From positions 124,001 through 188,000 of the forward strand of contig NZ_JAGXCY010000001.1 in NCBI RefSeq assembly GCF_018310695.1: a stretch of 64,000 nt of DNA, in the 5' to 3' direction. This stretch comes from Paenibacillus sp. Marseille-Q4541. Its GTDB lineage: Bacteria; Bacillota; Bacilli; Paenibacillales; Paenibacillaceae. This document shows positions 36,170 through 44,203 of this stretch, piece by piece (position 1 is the first letter of the stretch; every line of letters starts with the position of its first letter). The position numbers were made by a program, and so were the translations under genes. The notes below the pieces were generated by a model, which was not told where the DNA came from, did no database searches, and worked only from the letters and a program-made list of their open reading frames with translations.

Positions 36170-36631
36170 TCAGTTCTTCGGCTTCTGATCGTTCTTGTCT
36201 TTGCAACGATAACAAATCCCTTGAAAATCAAGCCTGTGATCAAGAACCGAAAAATTAAACTCGCGTTCCAATCGTTCCTCAAGCGGCCCAAGCCAATCTT
36301 CTCGTATTTCGTCCATACTGCCGCATTGAACGCATATCAAATGGTGATGATGGTGCTTGCTTGTGTCACCGCGCAAATCATAACGGGCTACTCCGTCACC
36401 AAAATTAATCTTCTCTACGACATGCAGCTCACTGAGCAGTTCCAGGGTTCGATATACGGTTGCAAGACCGATTTCGGGAGCTTTTTCCTTAACCAACATA
36501 AACACATCTTCTGCGCTCAAATGGTCTTCTTCATTCTCTAATAAGACTCTAACTGTTGCTTCCCGTTGGGGCGTTAGTTTGTAGCCTTGAGACTGTAACT
36601 GTTGTTTAATCTTGTCGATCCGTGCTTCCAT
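36170..36631 (-). CDS. fur: Ferric uptake regulator (Fur family)
   Basis: 153-residue metal-responsive repressor. The winged helix (YKLTPQREATVRVLLENEEDHLSAEDVF) is followed by the dimer domain with KHHHHHLICVQCG metal-ligand cluster and two Cys pairs (CVQC, CYRCKDK) that make the structural zinc site. Whether it is iron-, zinc- or peroxide-responding cannot be settled from sequence; synteny with B. subtilis fur (before yqzK-xerD) favours iron. Confidence 0.93.
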   Translation of the reverse strand: MEARIDKIKQQLQSQGYKLTPQREATVRVLLENEEDHLSAEDVFMLVKEKAPEIGLATVYRTLELLSELHVVEKINFGDGVARYDLRGDTSKHHHHHLICVQCGSMDEIREDWLGPLEERLEREFNFSVLDHRLDFQGICYRCKDKNDQKPKN

Positions 36632-36751
36632 ATTCTCCCTCCCCCTAGGAAATCACTGCATCGTGTACATAAACCCACTTGTATCATTATAGGGTCTCAT
36701 ACGAAATAAAGTCAACTATATCAGGGTTTTAGGAGAGGTACCCCAAGCAAA

Positions 36752-37378
36752 TTATACCTTGATAAATAAGGGAGTTACCCACTGCATCAGCGTTGGCGTG
36801 ACAAAGGTTTCAAAAGAAGAAATACCTACCATTAATAGTGCCATCGCCAAGGTTAAAGTGATATAACTCGTTAAAGGTCTTTTAACACTTTGGTTTCGCT
36901 GCATAAAGAAACGACTGCGGATCATATGAAGGGAAAACGTAATGGCGGCCACACTGCTAATCATTAGTACAGGAATTAAAAACAGATTATGAGGAGCAAT
37001 AGACAGTAGCGCAAGCAGTAATCCTTTCCATGAATACTGGGCAACCAAATATCCTACAGAAAAACCAATCAGCACTCCTTTGAGAAAATCAAGTACGAGA
37101 ATACCCGGAAGTCCAATGACAGACAAGCCAAGTATAAAAATGAGTCCGATCCATTTCAAATGAAGCATCGCAATGTCAAAAAAAGATTGGGCCTCATCCA
37201 CACTTCCCTGATGAATGGTCACAAAAAAATTATCCAAATAACCCGCAAGATCCTGCTGCTGATCCAGGGTTAGTGCTCCTACCATTAATGCACCGAAAAT
37301 AACCCCGACCAAAAACAAAACAGCAACAAAAACATAAAGTGGAGTTTGGTCTCTGAACGTATGTTTGAGAAATGGCAT
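36752..37378 (-). CDS. spoIIM: Stage II sporulation protein M
   Basis: 208-residue polytopic membrane protein of the SpoIIDMP complex that drives septal peptidoglycan remodelling and engulfment. Hydrophobic helices at about 13-35, 70-92, 97-118, 120-145 and 175-200; the central IGLPGILVLDFLKGVLIGFSVGYLV block is characteristic. GGGG lies upstream of the ATG. It lies between the endonuclease-like gene and fur, as in Bacillus. Confidence 0.94.
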   Translation of the reverse strand: MPFLKHTFRDQTPLYVFVAVLFLVGVIFGALMVGALTLDQQQDLAGYLDNFFVTIHQGSVDEAQSFFDIAMLHLKWIGLIFILGLSVIGLPGILVLDFLKGVLIGFSVGYLVAQYSWKGLLLALLSIAPHNLFLIPVLMISSVAAITFSLHMIRSRFFMQRNQSVKRPLTSYITLTLAMALLMVGISSFETFVTPTLMQWVTPLFIKV

Positions 37379-37436
37379 GATGAGAGGTCGTCCCCTTTCT
37401 GGTTACATACCTTACTCTATGAATTTCTCTCCCATT

Positions 37437-38660
37437 CTATGACCCTTGCTTTTGAGTTTTCGAAACTTTACCGTATGTTCCGCCACCGCCTGAACTTAAG
37501 CGCAGTTCACCACTTCTTGCAAGTACGATATACCTCGCCAGTTCCTCTCCTACAACGTTACTTAGCGCTGCTTCCTCCGTGCGATGAAGGATGGCCATTT
37601 CACTTCCGAAAGCTTCGAGTAATAATCGAAGTTTAACTTTGCCAAGCCCCGGAATGAATTCAAGCGGAACTTGGTATTTATAGTCAGGCCTTTCAGGAGG
37701 AATATAGGATCTATCCCGGTCCGCAATCGTCAATATACGATCGAGTACACCATGAACCAGTTTGGTGCTACCACAATAAGAGCAGCGTTCACCCGTAACC
37801 TGATCTTCATCTAGAATACTATTACATGAAGCGCAGTAGGTTCGGTGATACTTACCTAGCCGGGGATTCAGCCCATAATTCGCTTCAATACGGCGACCAT
37901 CCTTATTTTGTAAAGCATAGGAAAACTCATCAAAAGAGGGCTCTAGCAGCCGTAAACTGTTGTACTCTCTCCCAATTTTAGAAAGGGAATGAGCATCTGA
38001 ATTCGTCAAAAAAGGAATAGGGTCCAGTTCACTAATGTAACCTGCCATTTCGGAGTCCGCGCTGAGCCCAAGTTCAATAGCAGCTACAGATGAGACGTCC
38101 AAAATTTCCTCCATTCGGTGTACACTGCTTCCATAGATACCTTTATGGGGCGTGAACACATGAGCAGGAATAAACAGTCCTCCTCGGCGTACAATCTCAT
38201 TCTGAAGTTGTCTTACAGGAACATAGATACGCTGAGAACTAAGATTTACATTTTTCATGTACGGGGAAATCCAGCTGGTAAATGACTCGATATCAGATAA
38301 GCTTCTGAAAAAGGCAAGAAAATGAAACTCTTTAAGTCCCGGTTCCCTTACTTCAAGCTCCGTGCCGAGTAAAATAACCGTATCCCGATACGCGATCCCT
38401 CCGCCTGGGATCTCTCTCATTTCGCCTGAATCAAGAGCCTCCCTAATATCTCGCTGCACGACAGGAGCATGAGCGTCAACAATCCCAATAAGCTCAATTC
38501 CTTTTCGATTCGCTGCTTCTTTGGCAATGTTCAGGAACGTTAGATTACGGCTGCCGCTTATTTTGACGGCTTCTCCCCTGTTCGTTCGCCCAATGTGAAT
38601 ATGAAGATCTGCATAGTACGTCCGAAGCGTTTGCGCATGGGTAGAAAAGGGCTGATCCAT
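37437..38660 (-). CDS. EndoQ-family DNA endonuclease (PHP domain; YqxK-like)
   Basis: 407 residues. A PHP phosphoesterase domain starts with YYADLHIHIG and contains GIVDAHAP, HVFTPHKG and NSDAHS metal ligands. A four-Cys zinc ribbon (CASC and CSYCG) lies near 288-308, and a helix-hairpin-helix-like part (PGLGKVKLRLLLEAFG) follows. This is the architecture of endonuclease Q, which nicks 5' of deaminated bases such as uracil or hypoxanthine in archaea and some Bacilli. Activity here is inferred. It ends with a Gly-Gly-Gly-rich tail and starts two bases after nudF. Confidence 0.82.
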   Translation of the reverse strand: MDQPFSTHAQTLRTYYADLHIHIGRTNRGEAVKISGSRNLTFLNIAKEAANRKGIELIGIVDAHAPVVQRDIREALDSGEMREIPGGGIAYRDTVILLGTELEVREPGLKEFHFLAFFRSLSDIESFTSWISPYMKNVNLSSQRIYVPVRQLQNEIVRRGGLFIPAHVFTPHKGIYGSSVHRMEEILDVSSVAAIELGLSADSEMAGYISELDPIPFLTNSDAHSLSKIGREYNSLRLLEPSFDEFSYALQNKDGRRIEANYGLNPRLGKYHRTYCASCNSILDEDQVTGERCSYCGSTKLVHGVLDRILTIADRDRSYIPPERPDYKYQVPLEFIPGLGKVKLRLLLEAFGSEMAILHRTEEAALSNVVGEELARYIVLARSGELRLSSGGGGTYGKVSKTQKQGS

Positions 38661-38661
38661 C

Positions 38662-39261
38662 TTATAACTTTCCTGTCAGCTGATACAAGTGCCATGCATA
38701 TACAGCAAGAACGGTCTTGGCATCACTGATTCGTCCCTCTTTAATAAACGCATATGCTTCATCCAGGGTAATCTCCGACACTTCAAGAAACTCATCCTCA
38801 TCCAGTTCCATCTCTCCTTCTTTAAGCTCGTCAGCCATGTAGAGATAGATGACCTCATCAGCAAAACCAGGGGACGTGTAAAACGCAGGTAGAGGTTTAA
38901 GAGATCCAGCACGGAACCCTGTTTCTTCTCTAAGCTCCCTTTTCGCCGCTTCCTCTGGGTCTTCGCCTGGGTCTAACTTACCGGCTGGGATTTCGAGTTC
39001 TGTACGCCCCAGAGCCTGTCTGTATTGATCCACCACGAGCATACGATCTCCTCTAACCGCCAGTACAGCTACAGCTCCCGGGTGTCTAATAATTTCTCTT
39101 GTTCCTGTCTGTCCATTGGGCAGGGTAACGGTATCCACTTGGAGAGAAACCACCTTCCCCTCAAATACCGGTTCTGTAGACACGGTCGTTTCCACTAACG
39201 CTGGATTGGATTCCGGATGTTTTAGATTTGGGTGCTTTATACGAGTAATAGAGTCATTCAT
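38662..39261 (-). CDS. nudF: ADP-ribose pyrophosphatase (Nudix)
   Basis: 199-residue Nudix hydrolase that splits ADP-ribose to AMP and ribose 5-phosphate. The Nudix box GKLDPGEDPEEAAKRELREETG fits GX5EX7REUXEEXGU, and the ADP-ribose family Pro lies about 16 residues after it (LPAFYTSPGF). The extra C-terminal acidic region (LDEDEFLEV) is common in this subfamily. It shares an operon with the EndoQ-like gene and spoIIM, with a divergent mciZ-like gene upstream. Confidence 0.93.
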   Translation of the reverse strand: MNDSITRIKHPNLKHPESNPALVETTVSTEPVFEGKVVSLQVDTVTLPNGQTGTREIIRHPGAVAVLAVRGDRMLVVDQYRQALGRTELEIPAGKLDPGEDPEEAAKRELREETGFRAGSLKPLPAFYTSPGFADEVIYLYMADELKEGEMELDEDEFLEVSEITLDEAYAFIKEGRISDAKTVLAVYAWHLYQLTGKL

Positions 39262-39298
39262 AGATATACCTCCCTCATAAACTTTGAAAATAACAAGT

Positions 39299-39326
39299 AT
39301 TAAAACTTACTTCATGGGCATACGGT
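39299..39326 (+). promoter_or_regulatory. Possible SigE promoter of mciZ-like gene
   Basis: CATACGGT at 39319-39326 is close to the SigE -10 (CATACAnT); ATTAAA 14 bases upstream is a weak -35. B. subtilis mciZ is SigE-dependent. The -35 is poor, so this is tentative. Confidence 0.3.
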
Positions 39327-39363
39327 TTAATATAAGTCTTTATTTCCGAGGAGTGAGCCCCTG

Positions 39364-39528
39364 ATGAAAAGTTATAAAAACAATCATTCTTTATATATGG
39401 CCGGACAAGCTAATCAGATTATGAATACCCTTAGGCACTGGTTATCAGTTTACGGTCCAGACATGCAGATCGCTGATCTTCTTCAGAAGACACATCATGT
39501 AATTCCCTTGATTCGAAACGTGAAATAG
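39364..39528 (+). CDS. mciZ: MciZ-like mother-cell inhibitor of FtsZ
   Basis: 54-residue protein starting MKSYKNNHSLYMAGQANQI, with AGGAG 10 bases before the ATG. It shares with B. subtilis MciZ (40 aa) the pattern G-x-A-x-x-I-x-x-x-L (GQANQIMNTL here, GKAWEIRAKL there), the hydrophobic residue before the Gly, and a position next to nudF. MciZ is a sporulation peptide that caps FtsZ and blocks Z rings in the mother cell. It is transcribed divergently from nudF and ends before a shared terminator. Similarity is short, so identification rests on pattern, size and position. Confidence 0.7.
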   Translation: MKSYKNNHSLYMAGQANQIMNTLRHWLSVYGPDMQIADLLQKTHHVIPLIRNVK

Positions 39529-39551
39529 GAAAAATGTATTCCTTCATTTAC

Positions 39552-39593
39552 AAAAAAGGTCTGGCGTGTAATCACTAACGCCCAGACCTTTTC
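39552..39593. terminator. Bidirectional terminator, mciZ-like gene and peptidase
   Basis: Hairpin AAAAGGTCTGGCGT...CCCAGACCTTTT between the convergent ends, with A and T runs on opposite sides so it can act on either strand. Confidence 0.85.
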
Positions 39594-39608
39594 GTAAGTT
39601 GTTTTACT

Positions 39609-40736
39609 TTATTGTTTCGCTGCTTCGCTCACAATGGAAACTACCACTTGTGCAGCTTCCACGAGACTGCTCACTTTAATTCGTTCACTTGTCGTATGAA
39701 TATCTTCATACCCAAGTGCTAGATTCACAGTCGGGATTCCAAATCCATTGAAAATATTAGCGTCACTTCCACCACCGGATGGGAATGTCTTCGCATTCAG
39801 ACCAGCACTCGTAATCCCGCGAGCTGCGAGTTTCACCACTTCGTCCTCGTCTGTTAATTTGAAAGCTGGGTAAGCAATATAGCTCTCAAATTCTGCTTTT
39901 GCACCGTATTCTTGGCAGGTAGCTTGCAGTGACTCTCTCATGTGTGCAACTTGATTCTCCACTTTACTTTGAACTATACTGCGTGCTTCTGCCGCAATTT
40001 CAGCATAGTCGCATACTACGTTCAGTGGACCCGCACCTGAGAAACTACCAATATTAGCTGTCGTTTCATGGTCAATACGTCCGAGCTTCATCGCAGCAAT
40101 AGCTTTGGAAGCTACTTGAATCGCACTGATTCCATCTTCCGGATTCACGCCTGCATGAGCGGATTTCCCAGTAATTTTCATCGTAATTTGAGCTCGCGCT
40201 GGTGCAGACACACAGATTCCTCCAACGTCACCGTTAGAATCAAGTGCAAAACCGAACTCTGCATCGATATCTTCCGCTTTCATCGCTCTTGCACCAAGCA
40301 ATCCGGACTCTTCCCCTACGGTAATGACAAACTGGATTTGACCATGGGGAATATCGTTCTCTTGAATCACACGAATAGCTTCAAAAAGTGCAGCAATTCC
40401 AGCTTTGTCATCGGCACCCAAGATCGTCGTACCGTCACTTCGGATAAATCCGTCTTCTGAAATCTGAGGTTTGATTCCCTCGCCTGGTGCCACGGTATCC
40501 ATATGACATGTAAAGAACAATTTCGGGGCATTACTTTCTCCTTGAGCTTTCCAAGTCACAATTAAATTGCCTGCGCCATGCCCAGTTTGCTCTTTCGTGT
40601 TATCTTCCTTTACTTCAAGACCAAGTTTGGAAAACTTCGTCTTCAGTATTTCAGAAATATGTTGTTCATATTGGGTAACACTGTCGACCTGGACAAGTTC
40701 CATAAATTCCTCTGTTATCCGTTCTTGATTAATCAT
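39609..40736 (-). CDS. M20 family metallopeptidase (peptidase T-like, YqjE)
   Basis: 375-residue zinc peptidase. Metal-binding and catalytic blocks: FTCHMDTVAPG, ILGADDKAGIAAL and VTVGEESGLLGARAM; the lid domain (about 180-290) is present. Family members cleave tripeptides. ATG 40736 has AAGGG 9 bases upstream; the open frame continues 13 codons further without a better site. It is transcribed alone and divergently from the prli42-like gene. Confidence 0.9.
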   Translation of the reverse strand: MINQERITEEFMELVQVDSVTQYEQHISEILKTKFSKLGLEVKEDNTKEQTGHGAGNLIVTWKAQGESNAPKLFFTCHMDTVAPGEGIKPQISEDGFIRSDGTTILGADDKAGIAALFEAIRVIQENDIPHGQIQFVITVGEESGLLGARAMKAEDIDAEFGFALDSNGDVGGICVSAPARAQITMKITGKSAHAGVNPEDGISAIQVASKAIAAMKLGRIDHETTANIGSFSGAGPLNVVCDYAEIAAEARSIVQSKVENQVAHMRESLQATCQEYGAKAEFESYIAYPAFKLTDEDEVVKLAARGITSAGLNAKTFPSGGGSDANIFNGFGIPTVNLALGYEDIHTTSERIKVSSLVEAAQVVVSIVSEAAKQ

Positions 40737-40822
40737 GGTTATCATCCCTTCTAGTTTGACTTTCCACTCTGCCATGGATACGTTACAATAGAATGTAATT
40801 ATGGTATAAAAGGAGCTCGCTC

Positions 40823-40924
40823 ATGCAACAGAAAAAATGGTTTAAAGTCGTTGTCTATCTTATGTTAATTGCAATGATTGCCTCAACTTTACTAATTGTG
40901 ATTGAACCCCTTCTTTTTGGATAA
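40823..40924 (+). CDS. prli42: Prli42-like stressosome-associated small membrane protein
   Basis: 33-residue protein with a basic N-terminus (MQQKKWFKVVVYLM) and one membrane helix (about 8-27), preceded by AAAGGAG at 8 bases. The pattern, K-rich start then VVVYLMLIAMIASTLL, closely resembles Prli42 of Listeria and Bacillus, a membrane anchor of the stressosome. It is followed by a terminator. The identification rests on length and pattern; no rsb genes are in the window. Confidence 0.7.
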   Translation: MQQKKWFKVVVYLMLIAMIASTLLIVIEPLLFG

Positions 40925-40965
40925 GCCCTATTTCTAGTTTACGGTCTCATCCATATGAGAAAGCT

Positions 40966-41009
40966 CAGCCTTTCCTATGTCTTTTTTTGAGAATAGGAGG
41001 GCTTTTTCA
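40966..41009 (+). terminator. Intrinsic terminator of prli42-like gene
   Basis: Arms AGCCTTTCCTAT and ATAGGAGGGCT around GTCTTTTTTTGAGA, followed by TTTTTC, 40 bases downstream of the gene. Confidence 0.8.
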
Positions 41010-41024
41010 TTTGGGGTTTATACT

Positions 41025-41723
41025 TTAAGACTGTGCTGCTGCGGTCCAGATCGGATCAAAACCAAACCGTTTTGCAAAAATAGGAACTAGTTCAGAGGCC
41101 ACCTGTTCTGGCCAATGAACAAGTCCCGTACAATCTTCCAGTGAGGTTACTCCGTAGTCTTCAATCCCACAAGGGATAATACCCTTGAATCCTTCATTCT
41201 GAATACCTGACTTTATATTAAAAGCAAAACCGTGGCTTGTTATAAAGTCCCTACGGTGTGTAGTACTGCGATTAAATTTAATACCGATGGCACAAATTTT
41301 CAGATCGCCCACCCATACCCCTGTATACTTCTCTTTACGGCCCGCATTGATACCATACGTCTGTAAATACTCAATAAATACTTCTTCTACATTTCTTAAA
41401 TGTGCATGTAAGTCAATTTCTTTACCTAGGCCCAGAAACATAATGGGATAGCCTACCAGTTGACCGGGGCCATGATATGTAATGTCACCGCCTCGATCAA
41501 TCTGATAGACGGAAATCCCTTTTTTCTTCCGATCTTCTTCACTAATCAGTAGATGCTCCGGATGTCGCTGTGTACCAATTGTGTATGTAGGTGGATGCTG
41601 CAAAAGCAGCAGGAGTTCCTGCTGCTTTCCGGCATCAATGTCATGGACCATTTTTTTTTGCAGATCCCATGCTTCACCGTAATCCATCATATCGGTATAA
41701 CTCACAACAAGCGGTCTATTCAT
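41025..41723 (-). CDS. lipB: Octanoyltransferase LipB
   Basis: 232-residue enzyme that moves octanoate from acyl carrier protein to lipoyl domains, before LipA adds sulfur. Motifs: RGGDITYHGPGQLVGYPI, DLKICAIGIK (catalytic Lys) and GIIPCGIEDYGV (catalytic Cys). The order of blocks is that of LipB rather than of the LipM/LipL pair used in B. subtilis. It lies 49 bases after the E2 gene, whose lipoyl domain is a likely substrate. Confidence 0.93.
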   Translation of the reverse strand: MNRPLVVSYTDMMDYGEAWDLQKKMVHDIDAGKQQELLLLLQHPPTYTIGTQRHPEHLLISEEDRKKKGISVYQIDRGGDITYHGPGQLVGYPIMFLGLGKEIDLHAHLRNVEEVFIEYLQTYGINAGRKEKYTGVWVGDLKICAIGIKFNRSTTHRRDFITSHGFAFNIKSGIQNEGFKGIIPCGIEDYGVTSLEDCTGLVHWPEQVASELVPIFAKRFGFDPIWTAAAQS

Positions 41724-41772
41724 ACGAATACACCCTCCCCCAAGATTAACTCGTTGTCATGACTACAGTTAT

Positions 41773-43167
41773 TTAGTATAGCTTCGTATCTAAAGAATAA
41801 CTTTCTAGATTCTCTTTCACTCTTTGCAAGAATCTTCCCGATATAACTCCGTCCAAAATACGATGATCCAGGGACAAACATAAATTAGCCATTGATCTAA
41901 CAGCAATCATATCGTTAATAACAACTGGCTTTTTCACAATCGATTCGAAAGTAAGAATGGCAGCTTGTGGATAGTTAATAATCGGATAAGACAAGATCGA
42001 TCCAAACGAACCGGTGTTATTTACCGTGAATGTTCCTCCTTGCATATCATCCAGCTTGAGCGTACCTTCTCTCGTTCTTCTCGCAAGATCTTCAATCTCA
42101 TGAGCCAGGCCAGCAATATTTTTGGTATCTGCTCTCTGGATTACCGGAGTCATAACCGAATCTTCTGTTCCTACAGCAAGAGAGATATTAATATCACGTT
42201 TGACAATAATTTTGTCCACAGCCCAGACCGAATTCATGATTGGATAATCTTTGATCGCATTAACAACTGCTTTAAGAAGAAAAGCAAGATAAGTTAGATT
42301 AATCCCTTCTTTGCGTTTGAACTCATCTTTCAGCTTATTGCGCAAAGTAACAAGGTTCGTTACATCTACTTCAATCATTGTCCAAGCATGCGGAATTTCA
42401 GATACGCTCTGACGCATGTTTCTTGCGATCGCATTACGGACCGGCGTGATATCAATATACTGTTCTGCTCTTCCAGAAGTATATCCATCAACTTCAATTT
42501 TCGGGATTTTTGGCGTTTCCGATAAGTGAATGCCTGAATGACGTACAGAAATCGCAGGATCCATCGATAAACTTGATTGCTCAGAAGTAGTTTGTTGCTG
42601 AACTTGCTTCCGATCTTCTACCGAATTCGTAGGAACAAATTGTTCAGCCTGCTTAGATAAAGAAGCTTGCTGCTGTGCATTCCCTTCCTGAACATAACGA
42701 AGTACATCTTTACGAGTAATTCGTCCATTCATTCCGGTACCCTTAATTTGGCTAAGATTCAAACCATGCTCAGCCGCAAGGCTCTGAACTGCTGGTGAAT
42801 ATCGATTTCGCATGGAACCTTGTTCTACTGTATTATCTGAAACTGTCGGCTGGACAATATTGTCCGATGCTCTAGTTTGGGAGGTTTCTCCCACAATTCC
42901 TGTGCCTGCAGCGGCATGAACTTCCATTCGGCAGATCAGCTCACCAACACCTACGGTTTGACCTTCCTCTGCTGTAATTTCACCCATGATGCCTTCCACA
43001 GTAGAAGGAATTTCCGCATTTACTTTGTCAGTTATTACTTCACAGATCGGTTCGTACTGATCTACCCGATCCCCTGGTTTCTTCAGCCACTTGGCGATGG
43101 TCGCAGATACGAGTGATTCCGCGAGCTGCGGCATAACCACTTCAATTAACTTCTTTTGTCCTGCCAT
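41773..43167 (-). CDS. bkdB: Branched-chain 2-oxo acid dehydrogenase E2 (dihydrolipoyl acyltransferase)
   Basis: 464-residue E2. Lipoyl domain (about 5-80) with the lipoylated Lys in VITDKVNAE, Gln/Ser-rich linkers, E3-binding domain near 123-160 (YSPAVQSLAAEHGLNLSQIKGTG), and the catalytic domain with its active-site LSLDHRILDG near the end. It transfers branched acyl groups to CoA, giving primers for iso and anteiso fatty acids. Last of the E3-E1a-E1b-E2 order, with lipB behind it. Confidence 0.92.
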   Translation of the reverse strand: MAGQKKLIEVVMPQLAESLVSATIAKWLKKPGDRVDQYEPICEVITDKVNAEIPSTVEGIMGEITAEEGQTVGVGELICRMEVHAAAGTGIVGETSQTRASDNIVQPTVSDNTVEQGSMRNRYSPAVQSLAAEHGLNLSQIKGTGMNGRITRKDVLRYVQEGNAQQQASLSKQAEQFVPTNSVEDRKQVQQQTTSEQSSLSMDPAISVRHSGIHLSETPKIPKIEVDGYTSGRAEQYIDITPVRNAIARNMRQSVSEIPHAWTMIEVDVTNLVTLRNKLKDEFKRKEGINLTYLAFLLKAVVNAIKDYPIMNSVWAVDKIIVKRDINISLAVGTEDSVMTPVIQRADTKNIAGLAHEIEDLARRTREGTLKLDDMQGGTFTVNNTGSFGSILSYPIINYPQAAILTFESIVKKPVVINDMIAVRSMANLCLSLDHRILDGVISGRFLQRVKENLESYSLDTKLY

Positions 43168-43215
43168 GTTTTGTCACTCCAATCCTTCAACCTCACACCT
43201 GAGGAGGCCTATTCA

Positions 43216-44202
43216 TTAGTACATTGCCAGCTTGAGCATTGCATCCTTCACTTTATCTTTACTCAGCATATAGAATCTTTCCATCGGTGGACTGATCGGC
43301 ATAGCGGGCACATCAGGACCGCATAGACGTTCAATCGGAGCGTCTAGATCAAACAAACATTCTTCGTTAATAATCGCAGACACTTCAGCTCCGACTCCGC
43401 CCGTTTTGTTATCCTCATGGATGATAAGCACTTTACCAGTCAATTTCGCAGCTTCGATAATTGCTGCCTTATCCAATGGTTGAAGTGTACGTAAATCCAG
43501 AACATGAGTCGTAATTCCTTGTTCTTTTTCTAGTTCCTCAGCAGCTTGCATAACGAAATGCAGCGGCTGGGAATACGCGATAACGGTAATATCATCACCT
43601 TCACGTAGGACATTTGCTTTACCGATCGGCACGATGTAATCATCCTCGGGAACTTCTTCCTTCGCGAGTCGATACATTTTTTTATTTTCAAAGAAAAGAA
43701 CGGGATCCGGGTCACGGACAGCCGCTTTCAGGAGACCCTTCGCATCATACGCCGTGTAAGGAGCTACAATTTTAAGCCCCGGTGTACCGAAAAAAATGGA
43801 TTCCGGACATTGGGAATGGTATAAACCACCGAAAATACCGCCACCGATTGGAGCACGAATAACGACAGGGCAACTCCAATCATTGTTGGATCGATATCTG
43901 ATTTTTGCAGCTTCACTGATAATCTGGTTTGTTGCTGGAAGCATAAAATCAGAATACTGCATTTCTGCTATCGGCTTCATGCCATACATGGCTGCACCAA
44001 TAGCAACTCCAGCGATAGCTGATTCAGATAGAGGAGTATCCATAACGCGCATTTCACCAAACTGATCCATCAGTCCTTTGGTCGTCGTAAATACTCCGCC
44101 TTTTACACCCACATCTTCTCCAAGAACAAATACGGATTCATCCCGTTCCATTTCTTCTTTCATTGCAAGTCTTATCGCATCAATATACTCCATTACTGCC
44201 AT
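43216..44202 (-). CDS. bkdAB: 2-oxoisovalerate dehydrogenase E1 beta
   Basis: 328-residue beta subunit of the thiamine-diphosphate E1. Motifs: GEDVGVKGGVFTTTKGL at the start, PIAEMQYSDFMLPATNQI, and a C-terminal HEDNKTGGVGAEVSAIINEE transketolase domain. ATG 44202 has GGAGGGG 8 bases upstream and follows the bkdAA stop by one base, so extension to 44286 is rejected. It decarboxylates branched 2-oxo acids with the alpha subunit. Confidence 0.93.
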   Translation of the reverse strand: MAVMEYIDAIRLAMKEEMERDESVFVLGEDVGVKGGVFTTTKGLMDQFGEMRVMDTPLSESAIAGVAIGAAMYGMKPIAEMQYSDFMLPATNQIISEAAKIRYRSNNDWSCPVVIRAPIGGGIFGGLYHSQCPESIFFGTPGLKIVAPYTAYDAKGLLKAAVRDPDPVLFFENKKMYRLAKEEVPEDDYIVPIGKANVLREGDDITVIAYSQPLHFVMQAAEELEKEQGITTHVLDLRTLQPLDKAAIIEAAKLTGKVLIIHEDNKTGGVGAEVSAIINEECLFDLDAPIERLCGPDVPAMPISPPMERFYMLSKDKVKDAMLKLAMY

Positions 44203-44203
44203 A

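Noticed and set aside
36149-36541. Plus-strand open frame antisense to fur
   Set aside because: It overlaps fur fully, lacks a ribosome site and its protein has no recognisable pattern; fur is certain.
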